The translations under genes and the position numbers were made by a program. Positions 1-8,673 of a DNA stretch of 64,000 nucleotides are shown piece by piece. The DNA is from Thermoanaerobaculum sp. (GTDB lineage Bacteria > Acidobacteriota > Thermoanaerobaculia > Multivoradales > UBA5704). Each line of letters begins with the position of its first letter. Position 1 is the first letter of the stretch. The notes under the pieces were generated by a model. That model searched no databases. It saw only the letters and a list, made by a program, of their open reading frames with translations, and was not told where the DNA came from. The stretch covers positions 88,640 through 152,639 of the forward strand of contig JAJKHS010000126.1 of NCBI GenBank assembly GCA_021154885.1. Direction: 5' to 3'.

Positions 1-826
1 GGATTCCGCGCCGGGAGCTCCGGCCGCGACCTCCGAGACGTTCAAGGCACCGCCGTCTCCGCAGCCCGTGGCCGAGGCGCCGGCGGTCGCCGGAGGTACC
101 AACGCGCCGCGCGTGACCCAGCCGCCCGGCGACGCGGCCCCCGCGAAGGCCGCCCTCCCCGCCGCGGCTGCCGCGGAAAAAGCCGCGCCGAAGCCGGCCC
201 CCGCTGCCGTTGCGGCTGCCGCCGCGGCGACCGGCACCGCTGCCGCCAGCGGCACGGAGAAGGCTCCGCCCCCCGCCGCCAAGCCCGCGCCGGCGGCCCG
301 GCCTGCCGCCGCCGCTGCGGCCGCCGCCGCGGACGGCGTCACCCGCCGCGGCTTCTTCTCCTGGGCCGCCGTGGCCTGGGTGGGCTTCACGGTGGCCATC
401 GGCGGCTGCGTCACGGCCATGGGGCGGTTCATGTTCCCCAACGTGCTCTTCGAGCCGCCCACCAGCTTCAAGGTCGGCAGGCCCGAGGACTTCCAGGCCG
501 GCGTGGTGGACACCCGCTTCGTCGACAAGTACGGCGTCTGGATCGTCCACGACGGCGGCCGGATCTACGCCCTGATCGCCATCTGCACCCACCTCGGCTG
601 TCCGCCGGCGTGGCTGGACACGCAGAACAAGTTCAAGTGCCCCTGCCACGGCAGCGGCTACTACAAGAGCGGCGTCAACTTCGAGGGGCCGACGCCCCGG
701 CCGCTCGAGCGCGCCCACATCTTCATCAGCCCCGACGACGGCCAGATCGTCGTCGACAAGTCCCAGAAGTTCCAGTACGAGCTGGGCCAGTGGGAAGACC
801 CCAACGCTTTCATCCCGGCTGCCTGA
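1..826 (+). CDS. Rieske iron-sulfur protein of a quinol oxidoreductase (5' end cut by window edge)
   Basis: High-potential [2Fe-2S] subunit that takes electrons from quinol in a bc/b6f-like complex. The two cluster-binding boxes are visible: C-T-H-L-G-C at 584-601 and C-P-C-H-G-S-G at 638-658. A membrane anchor (about bases 350-440) precedes them. The N-terminal part is an unusually long, low-complexity Ala/Pro stretch. The frame stays open to the left window edge, so the GTG at 68 is probably not the true start and the gene is treated as partial. The stop is followed 15 bases later by the cytochrome b gene, so they form one operon. Family assignment is secure; the role of the Ala/Pro tail (perhaps a flexible cytoplasmic extension) is unknown. 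Confidence 0.93.
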   Translation, partial: DSAPGAPAATSETFKAPPSPQPVAEAPAVAGGTNAPRVTQPPGDAAPAKAALPAAAAAEKAAPKPAPAAVAAAAAATGTAAASGTEKAPPPAAKPAPAARPAAAAAAAAADGVTRRGFFSWAAVAWVGFTVAIGGCVTAMGRFMFPNVLFEPPTSFKVGRPEDFQAGVVDTRFVDKYGVWIVHDGGRIYALIAICTHLGCPPAWLDTQNKFKCPCHGSGYYKSGVNFEGPTPRPLERAHIFISPDDGQIVVDKSQKFQYELGQWEDPNAFIPAA

Positions 827-841
827 CCACGAAGAGGACTC

Positions 842-1621
842 ATGATCGAGAACTTGTCGAAGAGCATCACCAAGTCCCAGATCTGGAAGTCCATCTTCCG
901 GGTGGGCATCCCGACGGATAACCGCAAGCGCGCCCTGGCCATGCTGGGCAACGTGGTGCTCCACCTGCATCCGATCAAGGTGAAGAAGTCCGGCATCCGG
1001 ATGAGCTACACCTGGTGCATGGGGGGCACGGCGTTCTTCCTCTTCCTGGTGGAGACGATCACCGGCCTGCTGCTGATGTTCTACTACCGGCCGACGGTGG
1101 AGTACGCCTTCGTCGACATCGTCGACCTGCGCGAGGCCGCGGCCTTCGGCATCATGCGCGAGCTGCACCGCTGGGGCGCTCACGCCATGGTGATCGCCGT
1201 CTGGCTGCACATGTTCCGGGTGTTCATGACCGGCTCGTACAAGCCGCCCCGCGAGTTCAACTGGAACGTCGGCGTCATCCTGCTGGTGCTGACGCTGCTG
1301 CTCTCCTTCACCGGCTACCTGCTGCCATGGGACCAGCTCGCCATCTGGGCCATCACCGTCGGCTCGAACATGGCCCGGGCAACGCCCCTGTTAGGCAACG
1401 AGGGACCGGGTGCCGCCTTCCTGAAACTGGGAGGGCAACGTTTGATCCACGCCGGCAGCGACGCCCGCTTCGCCCTCATCGGCGGCCGCACGATCGGCGG
1501 CGCGACGCTCATCCGCTTCTACGTCCTCCACTGCGTGGGCATCCCGCTGGTGGCGGCCTTCCTCATCGCCGTGCACTTCTGGCGCGTCCGCAAGGACGGC
1601 GGCATCTCGGGACCGATGTAG
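842..1621 (+). CDS. Cytochrome b, N-terminal (b6-like) subunit
   Basis: Membrane subunit carrying the two b hemes of the quinol:acceptor oxidoreductase. The protein has 259 residues and about four transmembrane helices. The heme-ligand histidines are seen as H109/H123 in helix B (spacing 14) and H230/H245 in helix D (spacing 15). The 15-residue spacing in helix D is the b6f-type arrangement. The gene is split from its C-terminal half, which follows 12 bases downstream, again as in b6f/PetB-PetD. Start ATG at 842 lies after an AGAGG-like ribosome binding site. It belongs to the Rieske operon. Confidence 0.93.
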   Translation: MIENLSKSITKSQIWKSIFRVGIPTDNRKRALAMLGNVVLHLHPIKVKKSGIRMSYTWCMGGTAFFLFLVETITGLLLMFYYRPTVEYAFVDIVDLREAAAFGIMRELHRWGAHAMVIAVWLHMFRVFMTGSYKPPREFNWNVGVILLVLTLLLSFTGYLLPWDQLAIWAITVGSNMARATPLLGNEGPGAAFLKLGGQRLIHAGSDARFALIGGRTIGGATLIRFYVLHCVGIPLVAAFLIAVHFWRVRKDGGISGPM

Positions 1622-1633
1622 GGGGAGGGAGCC

Positions 1634-2713
1634 ATGGATTTCGTCAAGCACGCCATCAACGTCCTGGCCTATCCCTACTGGTCGTTCACGCTGGTGCTGA
1701 TCGCCTTCGGGTTCATGCTGTGGTCGAAGGGTCTGTGGTCGAAGCGCGGCGGGCTCATCCTGCTCGCCGCCGGCACTCTCTTCTTCCTGGTGTCGCTGCT
1801 CGACCCGAACTTCTACCTGATCGTCGCCAAGGCGGACAACGTGCCGATCGTGATGATGGTCTTTCTGGTCGGCTTCTTCGTCTGGTTCGCGATGCACAAG
1901 GCGATCGAGAACGACGTCCGGGTCTCTCGCGGCGAGCCGCTGTTCGAGAAGACCGAGGTGGAGGATCGCATCTTCACCTGGCCGGACCTCGTCTTCTCCG
2001 AGTTCATCTGCATGGTGGTTCTGACGGTGGTGATGGTGGTGTGGTCCATCGCCCTGCGCGCCCCCCTGGAGGAGCCGGCCAACCCCGCCCTCGCGCCCAA
2101 CCCGTCGAAGGCGCCGTGGTACTTCCTCGGCCTCCAGGAAATGCTGGTCTACTTCGACCCGTGGCTCGCCGGCGTGCTGCTGCCCGGGCTCATCATCGTC
2201 GGGCTGATGGCCATCCCCTACATCGACACCAACCCCAAGGGCAACGGCTACTTCAGCTTCCGCGAACGCAGGGTGGAGATCGGGCTCTTCCTCTTCGGCT
2301 GGCTGGTGCTGTGGAGCCAGATGATCGTCATCGGCACCTTCCTGCGCGGCCCCAACTGGAACTTCTTCGGCCCCTACGAGTTCTGGGACCAGAACAAGGT
2401 CGAGGCGCTGGTCAACGTCGACCTCTCCGAATACTTCTGGATCAAGCTGCTGCACATCGGATTGCCGGGCAACTGGTTCCTGCGCGAGCTGCCCGGGATC
2501 CTGCTCATCGCCTTCTACTTCTTCGTCCTGCCGGTGCTCTTGAAACGGACGCGATGGTTCAAGAAGTATTACGACAAGATGGGGCCGGCCCGCTACTACG
2601 TGGGCGCCACCCTGTTCCTGTTCATGATGCTGCTGCCCATCAAGATGTACTGCCGCTGGTTGTTCAACCTGAAATACTTCGTCCATGTCCAGGAGTACTT
2701 TTTCAATATCTAG
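1634..2713 (+). CDS. Cytochrome b C-terminal (subunit IV-like) protein
   Basis: Second half of the split cytochrome b, 359 residues, with about eight hydrophobic helices, so clearly longer than PetD (about 160 residues). It should complete the Qo quinol site. The Qo-site motif that is normally P-E-W-Y reads A-P-W-Y here (within KAPWYFLGLQEM), so the usual glutamate is absent; a glutamate four residues further on might substitute. The ribosome binding site GGGGGAGGG lies just before the ATG. It is placed between the b6-like subunit and the octaheme cytochrome. Extra helices at both ends are typical of fused forms in deep-branching bacteria (recollection). Confidence 0.9.
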   Translation: MDFVKHAINVLAYPYWSFTLVLIAFGFMLWSKGLWSKRGGLILLAAGTLFFLVSLLDPNFYLIVAKADNVPIVMMVFLVGFFVWFAMHKAIENDVRVSRGEPLFEKTEVEDRIFTWPDLVFSEFICMVVLTVVMVVWSIALRAPLEEPANPALAPNPSKAPWYFLGLQEMLVYFDPWLAGVLLPGLIIVGLMAIPYIDTNPKGNGYFSFRERRVEIGLFLFGWLVLWSQMIVIGTFLRGPNWNFFGPYEFWDQNKVEALVNVDLSEYFWIKLLHIGLPGNWFLRELPGILLIAFYFFVLPVLLKRTRWFKKYYDKMGPARYYVGATLFLFMMLLPIKMYCRWLFNLKYFVHVQEYFFNI

Positions 2714-2755
2714 GCCCGGTGTCGTATCCCTCGTGCGAGGGAGAGGAGCGCCAAG

Positions 2756-5700
2756 TTGAGTCCAGCGAAGTTGCCCGAAAAGCGTCCTGACCGTCACTAC
2801 AACTTCGGTCGTATGAACATGGTGTTCGCCCTGAGCTCGCTGGGGCTCCTGGCGGTGACGCTGTGGATGGCTTTTGCGGACTACGCCCAGCCGTGGAAGC
2901 GGATCCAGTCCGAGTTCCGCAGTCTGGAGCGGCAGAAGCTGGTCAAAGAGGAGGAGGCGGAGAAGCAGCGGCTCAACCAGAACGACCTGGTGCAGCTCAA
3001 GCAGCAGGTGGCCCAGGCGCAGAAGGACCTCGACCAGCACCACCGGGACATCGCCAGGCTGGAGTCCGAGGTCACGGACTGGAAGAGCAAGGTCTACTCC
3101 ACCGACTCGGCCTGGAAGGGCAGGAAGGCGACGGCGGACGCCGCCAAGTTCCAGTACGACAACGCCCTGCAGGCAGGCGACAAGGACGTGATCGCCAAAC
3201 GCAGCGCCGAGCTCGAAAGGGCCCGCCGAGACCTCGCGGACGCCTTGCATGCGCGCGAGAAGGCCGAGACCGGCCGCGACGACGCCCAAGCCCGGCTGGC
3301 CGCCAAGGAGGCGGTGCTGTCCGATGCGGAGAAGAAGCTCAAGGCCCTGCAGAGCGGCGTCGACGGCATCGAGACGCGCATCGCCCACCTGAACAAGGGC
3401 GTCGACTACTTCGTCCTCAACGCGCCGATGATGGACTTCATCCAGCCGAGCCTCAAGATCGAGCAGGTGATCCTGCCGGGGCTCTACCAGAACATCAACT
3501 TCACCAACATCGACCGCGTCGACCGCTGCATGACCTGCCACGTGGCGGCCAACCGCCCGGGGTTCGACGGCACGGACTGGAAGGAGCCCTTCCGCTCCCA
3601 CCCGCGGATCGACCTGTTCGTGGGCGACTCCTCGCCCCACCCCTACACCCGCTTCGGCTGCACCATCTGCCACGGCGGCCTCGACCGCGCCACCGACTTC
3701 GCGCGCGCCGGCCACAACCTGCCACTGCTGGCGTCGAACGATCCGCAGTCGCGGAAGCAGTGGGAGGAGACCAAGAAGGAGTGGGAGCGCAAGTGGGACT
3801 GGAAGCAGCCGCAGTTCCTGGACTATCCCATCCTGCCCGGCAGCGTGGCCGAGTCGGGCTGCGTCAACTGCCACGCCAGCGGCGTGTGGACGGCGAAGTC
3901 CGACACCCAGGAGACGGGCCGCGAGCTGATCGCCCACATGGGCTGCTACGGCTGCCACACCATCAACCTGCCGGGTTTCACCGGGCTGCGCAAGGCCGGT
4001 CCGTCGCTGCTGCGCATCGCCGGCAAGACCAACCCCGGCTGGGCGTACAAGTGGATCGAGGCGCCGCGCAACTTCCACCCCACGACCTGGATGCCGCACT
4101 TCTTCAATCAGGAGAACAACACCCTCGAGGTCAACAAGAAGCGCCAGCAGGTGGAGATCGTGGCCCTCGTCTCCTACCTGTGGGCGAAGTCGGAGCGGCC
4201 GGTCTACACCGACGCCGGCGTGCCGGCGGGTGATGCAACTCGCGGCAAGGCCCTGTTCGAGACCGTGGGCTGCGGCGGCTGCCATCTCCTGGACGCCAAG
4301 GCGAAGCGCGACGACTATTACCCGGTGATCAACCGTCTGCACGGTCCCAACCTGGTGCGAACGGGGAGCAAGGTCTCACGCGGCTGGGTCTACGCCTGGG
4401 TCAAGAACCCCAAGCAGTATTACCCGGACACCAACATGCCGAACCTCCGCCTCACCGACCAGGAGGCGGCGGACCTCACGGCGTACCTGACCGACACGCC
4501 GAACCACGATCCACAATATGAAAACCTGCAGTTGCCGGCCGTCGATCCGCGCCTGCGCGACGAGCTCGCGATGGCCTATCTCAAAGAGCTCTATACGATC
4601 GACCGCAGCCGGGCGATGCTCGCGGCCATGCCCGAGCAGGACCGCAACGTCTTCCTTGGCGAGAAGACGGTCGCCAAGTACGGCTGCTACGGCTGCCACG
4701 ACATCAAGGGGTTCGAGAACCTGAAGCCGATCGGCACCGAGCTCACGGCGGAAGGCTCGAAGCCGCTGCACCAGCTCGACTTCGGCCACGTGCACGAGGT
4801 GCCGCACACGCGCCAGGACTGGGTCTACAACAAGCTGCTGCGGCCGCGTATGTGGGACGAGGGCAAGGAGGCGGTCAAGGACTACAACGAGCTGTTGAAG
4901 ATGCCCAACTTCGGCATGTCGCAGCGCGAGGCCCAGTCCGTGCTGTCCAACGTCATGGGCTTCACCAAGGAGTCGGCCATCGCCACCCGCAAGGCCGGCA
5001 CCGATCCGCGCACGGCGGCGTTGGCCGAGGGGCGCAAGCTCATCACCCGCTACAACTGCCAGGGCTGCCATCTGATCGAGGGTCAGGGCCACGCCATCAA
5101 GACCCTGTTCACGCAGGTGCTCAAGGAGCAGGGGCAGGCCGATCCCGACGTCTCGGGCCTGCTGCCGCCGAACCTCGCCGCCGAGGGCGCCCGCGTGCAG
5201 TCCGCCTGGCTGTTCAACTACCTGCACGACCCCGGCCGGGTGCGCATGCGCCCCTGGCTGACGGCGCGCATGCCCACCTTCGGCTTCACCGACGACAAGG
5301 CGAACACGGTCGTCGGCTACTTCGCGGCCCGCGAGGAGCAGCGGCCGTTCCTCTCCGAGCCGGACGCGCCGGACGCGAAGAGCCTGGCCGTGGGCGGCGC
5401 GGTGTTCTCCATGCTGCAATGCGCCCGCTGCCATCCGGCGGGGGCGGAGGCTTCGGCAGCGGTGGGCGGCTCCAAGGGGGACCTCGCGCCCTCCCTGCTG
5501 ATGGCGCACGACCGTCTCCGCTACGATTGGGTGCCGTCGTGGATCCAGAACCCGCAGCACTGGATCCCGGGGACCCGGATGCCCAACTTCTTTCCGGAGA
5601 CGAAGCCCGGCGAGTTCATGTCGCCGGTGCCGCCGATGCTGGGCAATCCGGCTTTCGCCGCGCAGAAGCAGCAGATCCTGCGCTACTTCTCCTCCGAGGC

Positions 5701-5854
5701 GGAGATGAACGCCTATCTCTCGGACGTCAAGACCGTGACCACGGCGCTGCGCGACCACATCTGGTCGATCTCGGGAGGCGGGCGGGCGCCGGCAGCGGGG
5801 GCGCGGGGCGCAGCACCGGCGGCGGTACCCGCCGGGGCGGCGGGCGGCCGATGA
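2756..5854 (+). CDS. Large octaheme cytochrome c with coiled-coil stalk
   Basis: A 1032-residue periplasmic, membrane-anchored cytochrome that probably replaces cytochrome c1 as electron acceptor in this complex. One transmembrane helix near residues 22-42 is followed by a long charged coiled coil (about 45-205, rich in K, E, Q and A). Then eight CxxCH heme sites occur: CMTCH, CTICH, CVNCH, CYGCH, CGGCH, CYGCH, CQGCH and CARCH. The start is TTG at 2756 after GAGAGGAG; no better start exists close by. The C-terminus ends in a Gly/Ala-rich tail. The gene closes the operon with the Rieske and b subunits. The function is inferred from position; heme number is read directly. Confidence 0.9.
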   Translation: MSPAKLPEKRPDRHYNFGRMNMVFALSSLGLLAVTLWMAFADYAQPWKRIQSEFRSLERQKLVKEEEAEKQRLNQNDLVQLKQQVAQAQKDLDQHHRDIARLESEVTDWKSKVYSTDSAWKGRKATADAAKFQYDNALQAGDKDVIAKRSAELERARRDLADALHAREKAETGRDDAQARLAAKEAVLSDAEKKLKALQSGVDGIETRIAHLNKGVDYFVLNAPMMDFIQPSLKIEQVILPGLYQNINFTNIDRVDRCMTCHVAANRPGFDGTDWKEPFRSHPRIDLFVGDSSPHPYTRFGCTICHGGLDRATDFARAGHNLPLLASNDPQSRKQWEETKKEWERKWDWKQPQFLDYPILPGSVAESGCVNCHASGVWTAKSDTQETGRELIAHMGCYGCHTINLPGFTGLRKAGPSLLRIAGKTNPGWAYKWIEAPRNFHPTTWMPHFFNQENNTLEVNKKRQQVEIVALVSYLWAKSERPVYTDAGVPAGDATRGKALFETVGCGGCHLLDAKAKRDDYYPVINRLHGPNLVRTGSKVSRGWVYAWVKNPKQYYPDTNMPNLRLTDQEAADLTAYLTDTPNHDPQYENLQLPAVDPRLRDELAMAYLKELYTIDRSRAMLAAMPEQDRNVFLGEKTVAKYGCYGCHDIKGFENLKPIGTELTAEGSKPLHQLDFGHVHEVPHTRQDWVYNKLLRPRMWDEGKEAVKDYNELLKMPNFGMSQREAQSVLSNVMGFTKESAIATRKAGTDPRTAALAEGRKLITRYNCQGCHLIEGQGHAIKTLFTQVLKEQGQADPDVSGLLPPNLAAEGARVQSAWLFNYLHDPGRVRMRPWLTARMPTFGFTDDKANTVVGYFAAREEQRPFLSEPDAPDAKSLAVGGAVFSMLQCARCHPAGAEASAAVGGSKGDLAPSLLMAHDRLRYDWVPSWIQNPQHWIPGTRMPNFFPETKPGEFMSPVPPMLGNPAFAAQKQQILRYFSSEAEMNAYLSDVKTVTTALRDHIWSISGGGRAPAAGARGAAPAAVPAGAAGGR

Positions 5855-5864
5855 GGTGACTTCG

Positions 5865-5872
5865 TATACAAT
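5865..5872 (+). promoter_or_regulatory. Putative -10 element for the cupredoxin-like lipoprotein gene
   Basis: The sequence TATACAAT at 5865-5872 followed by a C-rich run matches the same arrangement before hslV (63155). It would place transcription start near 5879, about 90 bases before the ATG at 5971. No convincing -35 box is visible, so this is only a plausible promoter. Confidence 0.4.
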
Positions 5873-5879
5873 TCCCCGT

Positions 5880-5919
5880 CCGTGCCCGCCGCCAGAGGCT
5901 CTCGCGACGGCGGGCACGG
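5880..5919 (+). terminator. 12-bp stem hairpin after the octaheme gene
   Basis: Perfect inverted repeat CCGTGCCCGCCG (5880-5891) and CGGCGGGCACGG (5908-5919) with a 16-base loop. It has no U-tract, so it is not a classic intrinsic terminator. Because the putative -10 element lies just before it, the hairpin could instead form the extreme 5' end of the next transcript. Confidence 0.45.
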
Positions 5920-5970
5920 CTCCCGATCGATCGATGCTTCCAACACCAATCCAACAAGGAGGTTTTTCGT

Positions 5971-6738
5971 ATGAGCAGGAAACTATTGTGGCTCGTGGCG
6001 CTCTGCGCGGTCCTGGCGCTGGTGGGCTGCGGCGGCGGGGATAAAAAGGACGAGACCGCCTCGGCGCCCGCCCCGGCGGCGGCTCCGGCAGCGCCGGCCG
6101 CCAATGCCGGCGGCGTCAGCGGCACCGTCACCTTCGCGGGGACGGACACCGACACGCCCATCGCCTTCAGCGCCGATCCGGTCTGCGCCAGTCTCCACAA
6201 GACACCGGCGGATACCAACGAGATCGCGGCCAAGGACGGCAAGCTGGGCAACGTCTTCGTCTACGTCAAGACCGGTCTCGAGGGGAAGACCTTCCCGGCG
6301 CCGGCGGACAAGAAGGAGCTCGACCAGCAGGGCTGCCTCTACACACCGCGCGTCCAGGGCATCCAGGTCGGTCAGCCGCTGACCATCAAGAACACGGATG
6401 CGACGCTGCACAACGTCCACGCCCTGGCGAAGACGAACGCCGAGTTCAACCAGGCCCAGCCCCAGGGTCTGCCGCCGTTCGACAAGACCTTCGACAAGCA
6501 GGAGCTGATGGTCCACGTCAAGTGCGACGTTCATCCGTGGATGACCGCCTACGTGGGCGTGCTGCCGCACCCCTTCTTCGCCACCACCGGCGACGATGGC
6601 ACCTTCTCGATCAAGAACCTGCCTCCGGGCAAGTACACCCTCGAGGCGTGGCACGAGAAGCTGGGCACGCAGGATCAGGAGATCACGGTCGGCCCGAGCC
6701 AGACGGTCACCGCGAACTTCGACTTCAAGGGCAAGTAA
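5971..6738 (+). CDS. Cupredoxin-like lipoprotein with C-terminal carboxypeptidase-regulatory-like domain
   Basis: A 255-residue exported lipoprotein: signal peptide with lipobox ending at C20, an Ala/Pro linker (about 28-45), then a plastocyanin-like fold. Candidate copper ligands are the His residues in LHNVH, and the C-x-x-H-x-x-M cluster in VKCDVHPWM, the usual type 1 copper arrangement. The last ~45 residues (DGTFSIKNLPPGKYTLEAW) look like a carboxypeptidase-regulatory beta-sandwich. An AAGGAGG ribosome binding site precedes the ATG. It follows the quinol oxidoreductase operon after a 116-base gap, so a role as a soluble-domain electron carrier is a reasonable inference but not shown. Confidence 0.8.
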   Translation: MSRKLLWLVALCAVLALVGCGGGDKKDETASAPAPAAAPAAPAANAGGVSGTVTFAGTDTDTPIAFSADPVCASLHKTPADTNEIAAKDGKLGNVFVYVKTGLEGKTFPAPADKKELDQQGCLYTPRVQGIQVGQPLTIKNTDATLHNVHALAKTNAEFNQAQPQGLPPFDKTFDKQELMVHVKCDVHPWMTAYVGVLPHPFFATTGDDGTFSIKNLPPGKYTLEAWHEKLGTQDQEITVGPSQTVTANFDFKGK

Positions 6739-6740
6739 TA

Positions 6741-6823
6741 CCCTCACCCCCGCCCTCTTCCCCCCTCCTCTCCCGGGGAGGGGGGAAGGGAGGGGCGGGA
6801 GAGGAGGGCCGGGGTGGTGAGGG
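6741..6823. terminator. Large hairpin between convergent genes
   Basis: A GC-rich inverted repeat fills the gap between two convergent genes. The inner arms are CTTCCCCCCTC (6757-6767) and GAGGGGGGAAG (6778-6788). The outer arms are CCCTCACC (6741-6748) and GGTGAGGG (6816-6823). It reads as a hairpin on both strands and probably acts as a shared terminator. Similar C-rich text occurs at 49800-49860. Confidence 0.6.
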
Positions 6824-6827
6824 CCGG

Positions 6828-8183
6828 CTAGTCCTTGGGTTCCTCGAAGCGCAGCTCTGGATCGTGGCGGGCGCGCTTGAGGAACGCCGCCACGCCGCTG
6901 ACGAGTTTGGCACCGGCCCGCTCGGCGTCCACCGCCTGCTTCCAGAAGGCGAGGGCGGCCAGGGCCTCGCGGTGGATCTGGCGGGAGGAGAAGATGGGCA
7001 TCATCTCTTCGGCGATCCGCTTGACCTCGGTGCTGCGGCCCTGTCCGGCATAGAGCGCGGCGAGGTCGAGCGAGACGAGCGCCGTGTCGTAGGCGGCGTC
7101 CTCGGCGAGGAAGCCGTCCCGCGCCTTGAGGAAGAGGACCTCCGCCTTCTGGTCCTGGCCAAGGCCGTGGGCGATCCGTCCCTCGACCCAACGGTGACGG
7201 TTCTGATGCCAAGGCAGGGGGAACTGCCGAAGGATGGGACGGGCTCGCACCAGGAGCTTGTGCGCTTCCATGTACTGCTCGTTGTCCGCCAGGTCGTCGA
7301 TGAGGTTGTTCCACACCGCGAACAGGAGCCTGGGCTCGCGGGACGCATCGATCAGGTCGAGGGCTTCATAGAGCAGCGGGATGGCCTTCTCGGGCTCGCC
7401 GGCGTAGCGGTGGACGATGGACATGTTGATTAGGGACCGTCCTGCCCGGTGCCTCTCTCCGAGCTGGCGGAAGATGCGAATGGCGCGGCCCAGCAGCCGC
7501 AGGGCGCCGGCGAAGCGCCTTTGGGCGCGAAGCAGCGAGGCCTTGAGGTCCAGGAGGACCGCCCGTTCCATCGGCTCGCCATTTCCCCGGGCCAGATGCG
7601 AGAAGGCGATGGCGAAGGCCTCCTCGGCGCCGCGCAGGTCGGACCGCACCCGCCGGGCGTTGGCCACCCAGGCCCAGGACCGAGCTCGGAAGTCTTCCAG
7701 CCGCTCTTCGCCGAACCCCTCGAGCCGGTCCGCGATCTCCAGGGCGAGGAGCGCCAAGCCCTCGCCGGCCGCCGGATCGTCGAAGTTCTCCTCGTGGCTG
7801 CGCTCGAGGAGCAGCTCGAACAACCCCCAGGTCTGGAAGCGGGGGTGATTGCGCACGATCCACTGCCGCCGGCCTCCAGGGTGCTCCAGCAACTCGGCCA
7901 GCAGGCGCACAGCCTCGGACCGCTCCCAATCGCACGACGCCTGCAGCCTCAGGGCGACCGCCGATCCGCGGTCCAGCGCTGTGCCATAGTCGGCGGGCGC
8001 CGTGGCCAGCCAGTCCAGCCGGACGACCCGCTCTATGAAGGAAGCCGGCGGTGCGTGGAGCAGCTCCCGCGTCCGCCGCTGGCAGGCCCTGCATCGGAGG
8101 ACGTGATCCAGAACGGCTTGGGGCTCGTCGCCCGCAGAAGCGAAAAGCTCCTGGATCAGGAGGTCATGGGGGTGAATCTTCAC
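6828..8183 (-). CDS. TPR-repeat protein with N-terminal CxxC motif
   Basis: A 451-residue cytoplasmic protein. Near the N-terminus it has HVLRCRACQRRTREL, a zinc-finger-like or anti-sigma-like CxxC motif. The rest is helical, with tetratricopeptide-type repeats (for example RAGRSLINMSIVHRYAG and YDTALVSLDLAALYAGQG). I recall a large paralogous family of this architecture in Thermoanaerobaculia, without known function. The GTG start at 8183 is chosen because AGGGAGG lies eight bases upstream and because the longer in-frame extension is low-complexity. It may be a regulator or scaffold; no enzymatic motif is present. Confidence 0.8.
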   Translation of the reverse strand: MKIHPHDLLIQELFASAGDEPQAVLDHVLRCRACQRRTRELLHAPPASFIERVVRLDWLATAPADYGTALDRGSAVALRLQASCDWERSEAVRLLAELLEHPGGRRQWIVRNHPRFQTWGLFELLLERSHEENFDDPAAGEGLALLALEIADRLEGFGEERLEDFRARSWAWVANARRVRSDLRGAEEAFAIAFSHLARGNGEPMERAVLLDLKASLLRAQRRFAGALRLLGRAIRIFRQLGERHRAGRSLINMSIVHRYAGEPEKAIPLLYEALDLIDASREPRLLFAVWNNLIDDLADNEQYMEAHKLLVRARPILRQFPLPWHQNRHRWVEGRIAHGLGQDQKAEVLFLKARDGFLAEDAAYDTALVSLDLAALYAGQGRSTEVKRIAEEMMPIFSSRQIHREALAALAFWKQAVDAERAGAKLVSGVAAFLKRARHDPELRFEEPKD

Positions 8184-8403
8184 GGGTTGGGCCCTCCCTG
8201 AACCGATATCGTGCAGGGGGGGCAAGCCCCCGGCCCGGCCGGTTCCATGCCGCTTCGGAGGGAAGACTCCGAGGCGGACCAAAGAATTCTCTTGAGAATA
8301 CCATCCTATCTATAAAGATGCCTGAGCCACGAAAAGCGGGACAAAGAAGGCATCGGCTGGCCTGATCCCAGCCCCCCGATGCCTCCTCCTCCCGCGGTGC
8401 GAC
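8184..8403. other. Intergenic stretch with one hairpin
   Basis: Some 220 bases without a gene. The AT-rich segment at 8281-8320 may hold the promoter of the TPR gene on the minus strand. The stem-loop at 8348-8384 is listed separately. Nothing else is evident. Confidence 0.5.
8348..8384 (-). terminator. Stem-loop downstream of the small exported protein gene
   Basis: Arms AGGCATCGG (8348-8356) and CCGATGCCT (8376-8384) pair perfectly, with an additional inner GGCTGG/CCAGCC-type pairing. It lies 20 bases past the stop of the minus-strand gene at 8404-8673. No T-tract follows. Confidence 0.5.
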
Positions 8404-8673
8404 TCAGTGGGGGCTGGTGCCGTTGGGATCCGCCTGAGGCCCCTCCTTCGTGTGGATGTGGGGTGGCTTGGAAGCGGGCTTCGTGTGCGGCGTACCCTGC
8501 TTCTCGAACAACAGGGACAGGGTCCAAGCCACGAGGTTTTCCGCCAGAGAGACCTCCCCCTGGAGGACCGGCGCCGGCTCATGGACCGGCCGGGCCCAGG
8601 CACCAGAGCTGGAGACCAGCGCAAAGCAGACGAGGACTGCGGGGACGGTGAGGCGTGTCATCTGAGATCTCAT
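8404..8673 (-). CDS. Small exported protein of unknown function
   Basis: An 89-residue protein with a clear Sec signal peptide (about residues 5-27, ending ALVSSSGAWA). The mature part is about 62 residues, rich in Pro, His and Lys, with no cysteine. The ATG at 8673 has GGGAGAGG upstream; a second ATG four codons later (8661) is possible. Its layout resembles the protein at 21484-21792: signal peptide, a short Trp/Leu-containing segment and a disordered tail with a DPxG element. I do not recognise a family. A stem-loop follows the gene. Confidence 0.7.
   Translation of the reverse strand: MRSQMTRLTVPAVLVCFALVSSSGAWARPVHEPAPVLQGEVSLAENLVAWTLSLLFEKQGTPHTKPASKPPHIHTKEGPQADPNGTSPH

Noticed and set aside
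1391..4342. A 983-codon minus-strand open frame opposite the cytochrome genes
   Set aside because: It is antisense to cytochrome b and the octaheme cytochrome, has no domain, and its composition is typical of GC-rich antisense frames.
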